DNA of 55,378 nucleotides from Clostridia bacterium (GTDB lineage: Bacteria; Bacillota; Clostridia; Oscillospirales; CAG-272), in the NCBI GenBank assembly GCA_017502975.1, contig JAFVTV010000047.1, positions 1-55,378 of the forward strand, read 5' to 3'. The position numbers were made by a program, and so were the translations under genes. The notes beneath the pieces were generated by a model. It worked only from the letters and a program-made list of their open reading frames with translations, was not told where the DNA came from and made no database searches. This document shows, in pieces, positions 25,585 through 33,378 of the stretch (positions within the stretch are counted from its first letter, which is position 1; each line of letters starts with the position of its first letter).

Positions 25585-27315
25585 ATGAGAAAAAAGAATA
25601 TCATCACAAAGGCAGAGATCCGCACAGCAGCGGAGCAATTGCTTGCTTGGCGACGCGCAAGGGAAGGTTTTTCTGCACGCGTGCAAGAGGAGGAGGACTG
25701 GTATCGCCTTCGTGTAACGCCCCGCGCGCATCGCAACAGCGAGGGGGAGGTGATCGCGCCTACGTCTGCTTGGCTTTTCAATGCCTTGATGCAAAAGCAT
25801 GCAGATCTTATGGAGAATATTCCGCTTGCCATATGCCTGCCGCGTGAGGAGAGCGACGAGGAGGATGCGCGTGCGCTCTCCGCTATTTTGCCCGTCATCC
25901 TCGATCGCTCCGGCTTTGAGGGCTCGTACTCCGATAACATGTGGTACAAGCTCAAGCACGGCATTTGCGCTTGGGGCGTATTTTGGAATACCGAGCTTGA
26001 AAACGGCATGGGTGATGTGGACGTCAGACGTGTTGATCTGCAGGGGCTTTATTGGGATATGGGCGTGCGTCATTTGCAGGATTCGCGTGCCGTTTATTTT
26101 GTGGAGGAGGTCGACACAGCAGCGCTTCGCGCGCGTTTTCCGCGGTATGACGGCAAGGGAGATACGGGGCTTGATCATCTGTTTTGCGCGCGTGGCAGTG
26201 GGGAAGAAACGGTTGCGGTGGTGGATTGGTATTACAAAAAGCGCACCGCAGAAGGGCGCACAGTGCTGCATTATTGCAAGTTTGCGGGGGATACGGTGCT
26301 GTTTTCTACTGAAAACGAGGGCAGTTATCCAAACGGCTGGTATGAGCATGGTCAATACCCCTTTGTGCTTGATGTGCTGTATCCCATTGAGGGTACCTCG
26401 CTTGGCTTTGGCATTATTGCCGTTGGGCGCGATCCCCAAGGATATATTGACCGCATGGACCGCAATTTGCTCGAATACATGGATTGGGCAACACGTGTTC
26501 GCTATTTTTGCAAGCGAAGCACGGGTGTAAATGAGGAGGAGTTTTGTGATCTTTCCCGTCGCATCGTTTCCGTTGAGGGCGACCCTGATGAGGAGCGCTT
26601 GCGCCAGATCGAGGTAGCGGCTCCCGATCCGCTTTGGCTTCAGTTAAAGAACGCAAAGGTGAACGAATTAAAGGAAACTGTTGCAAATCGAGATATGCTG
26701 CAGGGCTCGACCGAAAGCGGTGTTACTGCGGCGGCAGCCATTGCCGCACTGCAGGAATCGGGCAATAAGAGCATGCGCGATATCATCAGCGCCTCTTACC
26801 GTGCGTTTGTGGAGGTTGCGCGCCTTATGGTGGAGTGTGTGCGTCAGTTTTACAGCGAGATCCGTTGTTTCCGCATTCTTGGCAAAAACGGTGGAAATCG
26901 CTATCTCAGTTGGTCAAATGACCGTATTCGGGAGAGGATCACGGGTGTTTCGGAAAACGGCTTGCCGCTGACAAGACGCCCCGTTTTTGATATTGACGTG
27001 CGTGCGGAAAAGCAAAATCCTTATACCAGATACTCCCATAACGAGATGCTCAAGAGCCTATATTCCTTGGGCGTATTTGATCCTGCCAACGCCCCCGCCG
27101 CGCAGATCCTGCTCGATGCCATGGACTTTTCGGGCATTGAGGATATACGTGCACAGATCGCGGCATTTATACGCGAGGGGGTGCAGAATGTGGCTGCAAA
27201 AACTGAGAAAAACAAGAGTGAAAAAGAATACACTGCACAGCTTTCACTTGCCGAGCGCGCAATGGCGGGGGCAACGCAAAAACGTGACAACGCTATGAAG
27301 GAAGCCGCAATATGA
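25585..27315 (+). CDS. Portal protein
   Basis: 576 residues from the ATG at 25585, which has GGAAAGGAG upstream; an earlier in-frame start at 25525 overlaps the terminase and lacks a site. The portal forms the dodecameric ring through which DNA enters the head. Position after TerL, length, and the block TESGVTAAAAIAALQES near 385-400 (a portal crown/stem-like region) support the call. The helical tail ends with a run of charged residues. Confidence 0.85.
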   Translation: MRKKNIITKAEIRTAAEQLLAWRRAREGFSARVQEEEDWYRLRVTPRAHRNSEGEVIAPTSAWLFNALMQKHADLMENIPLAICLPREESDEEDARALSAILPVILDRSGFEGSYSDNMWYKLKHGICAWGVFWNTELENGMGDVDVRRVDLQGLYWDMGVRHLQDSRAVYFVEEVDTAALRARFPRYDGKGDTGLDHLFCARGSGEETVAVVDWYYKKRTAEGRTVLHYCKFAGDTVLFSTENEGSYPNGWYEHGQYPFVLDVLYPIEGTSLGFGIIAVGRDPQGYIDRMDRNLLEYMDWATRVRYFCKRSTGVNEEEFCDLSRRIVSVEGDPDEERLRQIEVAAPDPLWLQLKNAKVNELKETVANRDMLQGSTESGVTAAAAIAALQESGNKSMRDIISASYRAFVEVARLMVECVRQFYSEIRCFRILGKNGGNRYLSWSNDRIRERITGVSENGLPLTRRPVFDIDVRAEKQNPYTRYSHNEMLKSLYSLGVFDPANAPAAQILLDAMDFSGIEDIRAQIAAFIREGVQNVAAKTEKNKSEKEYTAQLSLAERAMAGATQKRDNAMKEAAI

Positions 27316-27650
27316 TTAAGGTATACGCCACAAAACAGGGGGAGAAATACCGCTTGCTGGTGCAGGGACACGCTACTAAGGGGCAGGAAGAAGGCAGCCT
27401 TGTTTGCGCGGCAGTTTCCGCGCTGACAGGGGCACTTGTGAGCTTTGCAACAAGCCACCCCGCTTGCCGCTATGTACGTGCAAGCCTTTCGCGGGGCAAT
27501 GCCTTTCTTTCCTGTCGATCGGGGCTTAACGAAGCCTATGATATGACGGTTTTGGCTTTGCGGCAGCTTGCCTTGGAGCATCCCATGCACGTGTGCTTTC
27601 CTTGTGGGGGCACTTTGGTTAACGACACGGAAGCACTACCCGTGTTATGA
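27312..27650 (+). CDS. Prp-like cysteine protease, probable prohead protease
   Basis: 112 residues, the normal size for Prp (YsxB), the protease that trims ribosomal protein L27 in Firmicutes. The catalytic pair is visible as H20 in the GHA motif and C32 in LVCAAVSAL, 12 residues apart as in Prp. It lies between portal and scaffold genes, where phages usually carry their head protease, and overlaps the portal stop by four bases (ATGA). The scaffold and capsid N-termini both contain a site resembling the L27 cleavage motif. I infer that it processes the phage head. It is not the host prp gene, which sits between rplU and rpmA. Confidence 0.88.
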   Translation: MIKVYATKQGEKYRLLVQGHATKGQEEGSLVCAAVSALTGALVSFATSHPACRYVRASLSRGNAFLSCRSGLNEAYDMTVLALRQLALEHPMHVCFPCGGTLVNDTEALPVL

Positions 27651-27723
27651 TGATAGCGACGGAGAAAAGCGGCACACGTATTTGGTTTTTGCTCCGTCTG
27701 ACACCTTGAAAGAGAGAGGGAAT

Positions 27724-28365
27724 ATGAAAGAAATTTTTGGTTTGGATCTCTCGCTATTCGGCGAGAGTGACATGGGTGGAAAGGAAATGCCTGAGCTCAC
27801 CCGGCAGGCAACGGGCGAGATGATGGAAGCTCCTGCCGCCGAGGAGAACAGTGAGGAAGCGCGAAGGACGGCATTCAGAGGCATGATGGAGGGAGAGTAT
27901 AAGGATCTCTTTCAGGCATTTTTTCAGGAGACCTTCAATCGCCGCTTTAAGGAGCAAAAAAGCATGATGGAGGAATTGGAGCGTGCGCGCGATGTGGTTG
28001 CCGCGGCGGCAGCGCATTACGGTACGCAGGATACGGGGGAGCTTGCAGCCGCTATACGGGCGGAACAAGAAAAAACGGCGCCGACAGAAGCGGTGACAGG
28101 TTCCCCCGAGGCTGAGGAAACGATCAGCCGTATCGGCATGGAGGAAAGAATTAAGGAGGCTGTAGACGCAGCAGTTGAGCGTGCACGCAAGGAGACCGAA
28201 CGGGCAGTAACCGAGAGTATCCGTGCGCGCGGGCTGCGTCCTGCCGAAAGCGCATTGGCTCCCGGTGTCAGTGGGCATTTTGGCAACAGCGCCGCGCGTC
28301 TTTCACGCGCCGAGCGTGCGGAAATGGCACGGCGAGCAGCCAAGGGCGAGCGCATCGAGTTCTGA
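27724..28365 (+). CDS. Scaffold protein with Prp-type cleavage motif
   Basis: 213 residues from the ATG at 27724 (GAGAGGG upstream); an in-frame frame from 27568 overlaps the protease gene and is unlikely. It is highly charged and helical, Glu/Arg/Ala rich, with long coiled stretches (about 60-200), as expected of a head scaffold. The N-terminus reads FGLDLSLFGESD, matching the DLxxFG element also found in the capsid protein. Position between protease and capsid supports the role. Confidence 0.85.
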   Translation: MKEIFGLDLSLFGESDMGGKEMPELTRQATGEMMEAPAAEENSEEARRTAFRGMMEGEYKDLFQAFFQETFNRRFKEQKSMMEELERARDVVAAAAAHYGTQDTGELAAAIRAEQEKTAPTEAVTGSPEAEETISRIGMEERIKEAVDAAVERARKETERAVTESIRARGLRPAESALAPGVSGHFGNSAARLSRAERAEMARRAAKGERIEF

Positions 28366-28404
28366 CAGATCGCCTTTTTGCAATCGATTAAGAAAGGAAA
28401 AGGT

Positions 28405-29799
28405 ATGAACAGTAAAACAAAAATCTTTGACCTGCAGCGCTTTGGTGCAGGCGAGAACATCAACACAACAACTGGCTACGCAAACGCCGAGAACGGAAGC
28501 GTAACCGCATATGTAGAGGGTGGCGGGCTTTCCGATGAGATGCGTACCTATTACGCCGATTATCTCATTGACAATGCAGAGCCCAACCTCATTCACGATC
28601 AGTTTGCGCAAAAGCACGCCATCCCCAAAAATGGCGGTAAGTCGATCCGTTTTCGCAAATATGATCCGCTGCCCAAACTGACCGCAGCACTTTCCGAGGG
28701 CGTAACGCCCACAGGGCAGTCCCTTAATATGGGGGCGGTGGAAGCAACCGTGCGCCAATACGGCGGATACGTGGAGCTTTCCGATCTGCTTTTGCTTGCC
28801 GCGATCGACAACAATCTCGTGATGGCAACCAAACTGCTTGGCTCGCAGGCAGGCAGAACCCTTGATACCATTACCCGTGAGGTGCTGTGCGGCGGTACAA
28901 ACGTACAGTACGGTGAGGATGCGGTAACGGCACGCTATTTGCTTGTCGGCGGTGCCGAGAGCGGCAACCACTACATGACGGTGGATTGCATCAAGCGCGC
29001 CGTTCGCTTCCTGAAAAATCAGAACGCCGAGAAGATCAACGGTGCCTATGCCTGCATCATTCATCCCGACTGTGCGTACGACCTCACCAACGATGCGAAT
29101 TGGAAATATCCGCACCAATATTGCGATACCAAGGAGCTTTACGAGGGTGAGATCGGCATGATCGAGGGTGTGCGTTTTGTGGAGAGCACCGAGGCAAAGG
29201 TCTTCCACGCGCCCGACCTTACCCCTACCTCTCGTACCATGAATTGCCTTGCGGGTGCTTACAGCACGCTGGATAGTGCAGGTTCTGTTACCGAGGGCTT
29301 TGGTACGGGCTCGAAATACCGTCTTAAGATCGGCTCGGGTGCCGCAGGTCACCGCGCTTCGCGTGATATGATCGGCCGTGCCATTCTTATGTACGATGCG
29401 TCCGAGGCATCCTGGCAGTATGCGGAGGTAACGGGTGCCATCTTCAGCGAGAGTGGCGACAACTACCTGTATCTTGACCGCGCGCTTGTAGCAGGCGGCA
29501 TCGGCAGCACCGATATCACCACGACCACCTCGGATATTCTCTATCCCGGTGAGGCAGGTCTTGGCGGCAGAGATGTCTATGCAACGCTTATTTTCGGTGA
29601 TAACGCTTACGGCACTACGGAACTGACGGGTGGTGGCTTGCAGCACATTGTTAAGCAGCTTGGCTCTGCCGGTACGGCAGACCCCCTCAACCAGCGTGCA
29701 ACCGTAGGCTGGAAGGCAACCAAGGCAGCCGCGCGTCTTGTTGAGGCGTTTATGATCCGTATCGAAACCGCCTCCACCTTTGAGGTGGGCGAAAACTGA
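28405..29799 (+). CDS. Major capsid protein, N4-gp56 family, with Prp-type cleavage motif
   Basis: 464 residues from the ATG at 28405, preceded by AAAGGAAAAGG; a start at 28378 overlaps no gene but lacks a site. The shell protein has the HK97-like fold of the N4-gp56 family (KSIRFRKYDPLP, ALSEGVTPTGQSL, the YGGYVELSD block near 120 and a histidine-containing IIHPDCAYDL near 220). The N-terminus IFDLQRFGAGE matches the scaffold motif and the Firmicutes L27 N-terminus. The frame is intact throughout. Confidence 0.93.
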   Translation: MNSKTKIFDLQRFGAGENINTTTGYANAENGSVTAYVEGGGLSDEMRTYYADYLIDNAEPNLIHDQFAQKHAIPKNGGKSIRFRKYDPLPKLTAALSEGVTPTGQSLNMGAVEATVRQYGGYVELSDLLLLAAIDNNLVMATKLLGSQAGRTLDTITREVLCGGTNVQYGEDAVTARYLLVGGAESGNHYMTVDCIKRAVRFLKNQNAEKINGAYACIIHPDCAYDLTNDANWKYPHQYCDTKELYEGEIGMIEGVRFVESTEAKVFHAPDLTPTSRTMNCLAGAYSTLDSAGSVTEGFGTGSKYRLKIGSGAAGHRASRDMIGRAILMYDASEASWQYAEVTGAIFSESGDNYLYLDRALVAGGIGSTDITTTTSDILYPGEAGLGGRDVYATLIFGDNAYGTTELTGGGLQHIVKQLGSAGTADPLNQRATVGWKATKAAARLVEAFMIRIETASTFEVGEN

Positions 29800-29829
29800 T
29801 ACCGTTTAGCGCGGTAACGGTAAAAACGG

Positions 29830-29866
29830 CTGTGTCGTTTGGCGGTTAAGCCGCTAAACGACACAG
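29830..29866 (+). other. Stem-loop after the capsid gene
   Basis: CTGTGTCGTTT and AAACGACACAG, extended by GCGG/CCGC, form a long stem without a T tract. It may stabilise the capsid mRNA or partially terminate, giving high capsid and lower downstream expression. Confidence 0.6.
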
Positions 29867-29890
29867 TTCCAATGAATGAAAGGAGACACT

Positions 29891-30304
29891 ATGCAGGCTA
29901 AAGAAAATGAAAAGGTAACGCTAGCCGACCTGCAAAAGCAGATCGAAACGATGCGTGCCGAATATGAGGCAAAGCTTGCCTCGCTGTGCGATGAAAAGAA
30001 TGAGCGCGCACGCGCCGCGAATGAGCAGGGTGAAAAGTTTAAAAGCTTTTTGCGCGAGCAGGAGGCATGGCTCAACGAGTATGTTGAGGTGCGTTTGTTT
30101 AAGGATAATGAAAAATACAAGGATGACGTATATGTTGCCATCAATGGCAAGAATTGCGTGATCAAGCGCGGCGTGTGGACGCGTATCAGGCGCAAATTTG
30201 CGCTCCTGCTCGATCAATCCGAGATCCAAGATCTGCGCACTGCTGAGTTGATGGAGCGTGAGGCGGGCCGCTTTGCCGATGAGAGCCGTAGACGCGACGT
30301 GTGA
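29891..30304 (+). CDS. Conserved small phage protein after capsid
   Basis: 137 residues from the ATG at 29891, preceded by GAAAGGAG; the ATG at 29876 lies upstream of that site and is less likely. The first 70 residues are charged helix, probably coiled coil. The second half has the pattern VYVAINGKNCVIKRG and then a helical LLDQSEIQDLRTAEL, seen in small proteins after capsid genes of clostridial phages. Function unknown, perhaps head stabilisation or connector assembly. Confidence 0.75.
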   Translation: MQAKENEKVTLADLQKQIETMRAEYEAKLASLCDEKNERARAANEQGEKFKSFLREQEAWLNEYVEVRLFKDNEKYKDDVYVAINGKNCVIKRGVWTRIRRKFALLLDQSEIQDLRTAELMEREAGRFADESRRRDV

Positions 30305-30314
30305 GGTGTGCAGC

Positions 30315-30662
30315 ATGACAAAAAATGAGGTTTTGAGCTTTGTGCAGAGCGTAAAGCCGCACGAGTTTGAGCAAGCCGTGATGCTGCGTTGGCTCGAGGA
30401 GCTCGAAAAAAAGATCGAGTTTGAGATCCATGAGCGATTTGCGCGTGGAGGGGGCTTTCAGTGTGCAGCCGCCGATAAGCTGAGCGTTCCGCCCCCCTAC
30501 GACAAGGTCTATTGGACGTATCTTGTTTCTATGATCGAGCTGGTGCAGGGTACACCTCAAACATATGAGTTTGCCAACGGTGTGTTCAAGGAGGCTTACG
30601 GGGAGTATGCGCGATACGTGCAGCGCCGCGCAGGGCTTGGTAAGCGCCGCGCATTACGCTAA
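30315..30662 (+). CDS. Probable head-completion/connector protein
   Basis: 115 residues from the ATG at 30315 (GAGGTG upstream, overlapping the preceding stop region). It is helical, with the segment PPYDKVYWTYLVSMIEL and a tail EAYGEYARYVQRR. This pattern occurs in small gp6-like connector or head-completion proteins following capsid genes. The assignment rests on position and residue pattern only. Confidence 0.65.
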   Translation: MTKNEVLSFVQSVKPHEFEQAVMLRWLEELEKKIEFEIHERFARGGGFQCAAADKLSVPPPYDKVYWTYLVSMIELVQGTPQTYEFANGVFKEAYGEYARYVQRRAGLGKRRALR

Positions 30663-30676
30663 AAAGGTGGCAGAGT

Positions 30677-31036
30677 ATGAATATGTTTGAATGGTTCGCC
30701 GCGAACTGGGAACTGGTAGGCATTTGCTTTGGTATTCTTGTCAATGCAGCGGGTCTTGCCTATAACATTTATAAGTTTTGCTGCACCGGCAAGTTAAAGG
30801 CACTTCAGAACATGAGCGCGCTTTTTGAGGCTGCACGGGAGTATGAGCTGCAAGCCGAACAATTTGAGGGATATACCTCTGCTGAAAAGCTGAATTACGT
30901 GCTCTCCCGCTTGCGTGTGCTCGCGGCCGATCTTGGGTGCGAGTTTAACGAGGAGGAACTGATTGCACGCATTGAGTCGGACATTGCCTACTCCAAGGGC
31001 GTGAACGGCGCGAGCAAGAGTGATACGCTCGAGTGA
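30677..31036 (+). CDS. Small membrane protein, holin-like
   Basis: 119 residues: one N-terminal membrane helix (about 8-33, AANWELVGICFGILVNAAGL) followed by a helical cytoplasmic part ending in a charged tail. The stretch SAEKLNYVLSRLRVLAADLG resembles the soluble half of LL-H type holins. No endolysin gene accompanies it, so lysis is not demonstrated; a membrane anchor for the particle is also possible. A TGA stop at 31034-31036 is followed in the same frame by 34 coding-like codons (see findings). AAGGTGG precedes the ATG. Confidence 0.65.
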   Translation: MNMFEWFAANWELVGICFGILVNAAGLAYNIYKFCCTGKLKALQNMSALFEAAREYELQAEQFEGYTSAEKLNYVLSRLRVLAADLGCEFNEEELIARIESDIAYSKGVNGASKSDTLE

Positions 31037-31137
31037 CTGCGCCTGAGACATTCGGCACTCGACATGCTGCAACGCGAGGAGGGTGCCGAGATCTTGGAGG
31101 CAGTATTAAAAATTTTAAAAGGAGTTGAAAAGCTGTT

Positions 31138-31584
31138 TTGAATTATCAGGAAAAGGTCAGCACCCGCCAGGATGTGCGTGTGCTCTTTGAGAAGGTTAAG
31201 GCAAACCCTGCCGTGGCGCGTTACCGCGGTTATACCGAAACAAAATCCTACGGCTGGGATGAGGCGGCAGACGATTACGTCAAGTGCGAGGGCGAGGTTT
31301 GGTTCGATAACCCCTCGTATGATGCCGATTTCGTAACGGTGGGCACAGCCAACGAGGAAAGCAGAGAGCTGTTTGATGAGCAGCTTCTTGCACGTGATGA
31401 AACCATTGCAACGCTATCCATGGAGCGCGATATGCTTCGCCTTAAGGTAGAGGAGCTTACGGGCGCGCTTGCCGTTGCTGAGGAGGAACGGGAGAGCGCA
31501 GTTGCAAAAAAGGATACCGTTTGTGCGATCCTTTGCAATTTGCGTGCCGTGCTTGAGGCAGTGCTTGCGTACAAGGCGGAATAA
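31138..31584 (+). CDS. Hypothetical phage protein with TTG start
   Basis: 148 residues from a TTG at 31138; an in-frame TGA 12 bases upstream excludes a longer form. AAAAGGAG lies somewhat far from the TTG (13-base spacer). A conserved-looking N-terminal part (KANPAVARYRGYTETKSYGW) is followed by a C-terminal coiled coil (about 85-148). Last gene of the cassette, directly before a strong terminator. Not recognised; the next in-frame ATG would lose most of the protein. Confidence 0.6.
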   Translation: MNYQEKVSTRQDVRVLFEKVKANPAVARYRGYTETKSYGWDEAADDYVKCEGEVWFDNPSYDADFVTVGTANEESRELFDEQLLARDETIATLSMERDMLRLKVEELTGALAVAEEERESAVAKKDTVCAILCNLRAVLEAVLAYKAE

Positions 31585-31592
31585 ATTTCACG

Positions 31593-31626
31593 GTGTGTTG
31601 CGCGATTTCGCGCAACACACTTTTTA
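31593..31626 (+). terminator. Terminator ending the phage-like cassette
   Basis: GTGTGTTGCGCGA (31593-31605), 2-base loop, and TCGCGCAACACAC (31608-31620), a perfect 13-bp stem followed by TTTTTA. Confidence 0.95.
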
Positions 31627-31627
31627 T

Positions 31628-31659
31628 GTATAAAAATTGGAAAGGGCGGAAAAATAATA
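31628..31659 (+). promoter_or_regulatory. Possible sigma-G-type promoter of spoVAD-spoVAE
   Basis: GTATA at 31628-31632 and AAATAATA at about 31652-31659, roughly 18 bases apart, resemble forespore sigma-F/G boxes. It lies after the cassette terminator and before spoVAD. The match is partial. Confidence 0.35.
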
Positions 31660-31681
31660 ACAACGGAAGGGAAGTGGAAAT

Positions 31682-32701
31682 ATGAAACAAGCGTTAAAGG
31701 CCACAAGCTGTGGAATACATGCCGCCGCCTCAGTTGTGGGAAAAATGGAAAAGCTAGGACCGCTTGGCGGCGTATTTGATCTGCATGGCGATGACGATAG
31801 ATTTGGGCAAAAAACCTGGGAGAAGGCTGAAGCGGAAATGCAGCGCTTGGCGCTCAATACCGCCCTCGCCAAGGGGAAGCTGCATGAGCAGGATTTAGAT
31901 GCCATTTTGGCAGGCGACCTTCTCAATCAGTGCGTGGGTGCGGCATATGGCTTAAAGGATTTCAATGTGCCGTATTTTGGGCTTTATGGGGCTTGCTCTA
32001 CGGCGGCGGAGGGGCTTATTTTGGCATCGCTTCTTACCACAAACGGTTATTTTGAGCGCGCGGCTGCGGTTGCCTCCTCGCACAACTGTACGGCAGAGCG
32101 CCAATACCGTTCTCCGCTTGAGTACGGTGCGCAGCGCACCCCCACGGCACAGTGGACCGTAACGGGGGCTGGCGCCTTTATTGTGGGGGGTGAGGAGAGC
32201 GCAATGGCACTCATTCGCGGTGTTTTGCCCGGAACGGTGATAGAAAAGGGCATTAAGGATGCCGCTAACATGGGCGCGGCAATGGCGCCTGCGGCAGCCG
32301 ATACACTTTTGCGCTTTTTTGGAGAAAGCAACACCGTGCCTGAGGATTTTGATCTCATCGTAACGGGTGATCTTGGCTATGAGGGTGGCGCGATCCTTTG
32401 CGATCTTATGGCGATCGAGGGTGTTGACATCAGAAAGGTATATAATGATTGCGGCATGATGATCTACAGCCGTGACACACAGGATACCCATGCGGGCGGA
32501 TCGGGGTGCGGATGCTCCGCGGCGGTCCTTGCCTCTTATCTCTTGCCCAAGCTTGCAACAGGGGCGCTTAGGCGCGTGCTCTTTCTTGGCACGGGTGCGA
32601 TGATGAGCCCGCAGATCATTCAGCAAGGAGAGTATATCCCCGCAATAGCACATCTGGTCTGTCTTACTTCAAAGGAGGAAAAGGAATGGAAATTGTGTTA
32701 A
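31682..32701 (+). CDS. spoVAD: Stage V sporulation protein AD
   Basis: Component of the SpoVA channel that loads dipicolinic acid into the forespore and releases it at germination; SpoVAD binds the acid. It is 339 residues with a thiolase-like fold, normal length. Typical segments are GGVFDLHGDDDRFGQKTWEKAE, quoted only in part as GQKTWE (about 44-50), ASSHNCTAERQYRSPLEYG (about 132-150) and GDLGYEGG (about 229-236). AAGGGAAGTGG precedes the ATG. The end overlaps spoVAE by 16 bases. The usual upstream partner spoVAC is not present here; the phage-like cassette lies in its place. Confidence 0.95.
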   Translation: MKQALKATSCGIHAAASVVGKMEKLGPLGGVFDLHGDDDRFGQKTWEKAEAEMQRLALNTALAKGKLHEQDLDAILAGDLLNQCVGAAYGLKDFNVPYFGLYGACSTAAEGLILASLLTTNGYFERAAAVASSHNCTAERQYRSPLEYGAQRTPTAQWTVTGAGAFIVGGEESAMALIRGVLPGTVIEKGIKDAANMGAAMAPAAADTLLRFFGESNTVPEDFDLIVTGDLGYEGGAILCDLMAIEGVDIRKVYNDCGMMIYSRDTQDTHAGGSGCGCSAAVLASYLLPKLATGALRRVLFLGTGAMMSPQIIQQGEYIPAIAHLVCLTSKEEKEWKLC

Positions 32702-33057
32702 GATTGCTGTGGGCGTTTTTGATCGGCGGTGCCTTTTGCGTCATTGCGCAGATTCTCATCGATAAAACCAAACTAACGCCGGCACGTATTTTGGTAAGTT
32801 TTGTTGTGGCAGGTGTGTTGCTTGGTGCGGTGGGGCTGTACCGACCCTTGGCAGAGTTTGCAGGCGCGGGTGCCACTACACCTTTAACGGGCTTTGGATA
32901 CCTTATTTATAAGGGTGTGAGAGAGGCGGTCAATGCCAAGGGGCTGATCGGCGCGTTCACGGGAGGTCTTTCTGCTGCGGCGGGGGGCACGGCCGCAGCA
33001 CTTGTGTTTGGCCTTGTTGCCGCTGCCATTTGTCGGGGCGGCAAGCCTCGCGGTTAA
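32686..33057 (+). CDS. spoVAE: Stage V sporulation protein AE (AEB type)
   Basis: Small integral membrane component of the SpoVA dipicolinate channel. 123 residues with about four membrane segments, beginning VLRLLWAFLIGGAFCVIAQ and containing LTPARILVSFVVAGVLLGA. The start overlaps the end of spoVAD, and GGAGGAAAAGG in spoVAD provides the ribosome site, so the two are translationally coupled. Confidence 0.93.
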   Translation: MEIVLRLLWAFLIGGAFCVIAQILIDKTKLTPARILVSFVVAGVLLGAVGLYRPLAEFAGAGATTPLTGFGYLIYKGVREAVNAKGLIGAFTGGLSAAAGGTAAALVFGLVAAAICRGGKPRG

Positions 33058-33065
33058 AATCGATC

Positions 33066-33104
33066 AAAAGAGCCGCTTGGCAAGGGTGTCGCGGCTCTTT
33101 TTTT
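33066..33104 (+). terminator. Terminator after spoVAE
   Basis: AAAAGAGCCGC (33066-33076) pairs with GCGGCTCTTTT (33091-33101) and is followed by a T run. Confidence 0.9.
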
Positions 33105-33264
33105 GCTTTTTCGGAGGGCGCAGACAAAAAACGAGGATTTCAAAGCATTTTGGAGCATTTCGGAGAAAAGCGGAGTTTTTCTGCTTATAAATCCAAAAAG
33201 TTCGGTTTTTTTCGGGCAGATTGCGTGAGATTTCGCCTGTTTGTGATTTTTTGTGAAAAAACTA

Positions 33265-33293
33265 TTGCAATTTGATACAGTTTATGTTACAAT
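33265..33293 (+). promoter_or_regulatory. Promoter of potABCD
   Basis: TTGCAA (33265-33270) and TACAAT (33288-33293) with a 17-base spacer, about 85 bases before the potA start. Confidence 0.75.
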
Positions 33294-33378
33294 ACCGCTG
33301 TGATATGGTTTCGTTGCTCTAAAACCTTGTTTTAGCGAGCCATTCCGAAATTTTTTACCCAAGGAGTATGAATGCGGA

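Larger units (their letters stand above)
33058..33378. other. Intergenic region before potABCD
   Basis: Holds the spoVAE terminator, about 150 bases of A/T-rich sequence with no recognised element, the pot promoter at 33265-33293 and a tiny leader frame at 33368-33382. No gene was seen. Confidence 0.7.

Noticed and set aside
20400..31681. Attachment sites flanking the phage-like element
   Set aside because: No convincing direct repeat was found by eye at the two ends, and no integrase is present; a computed repeat search would be needed.
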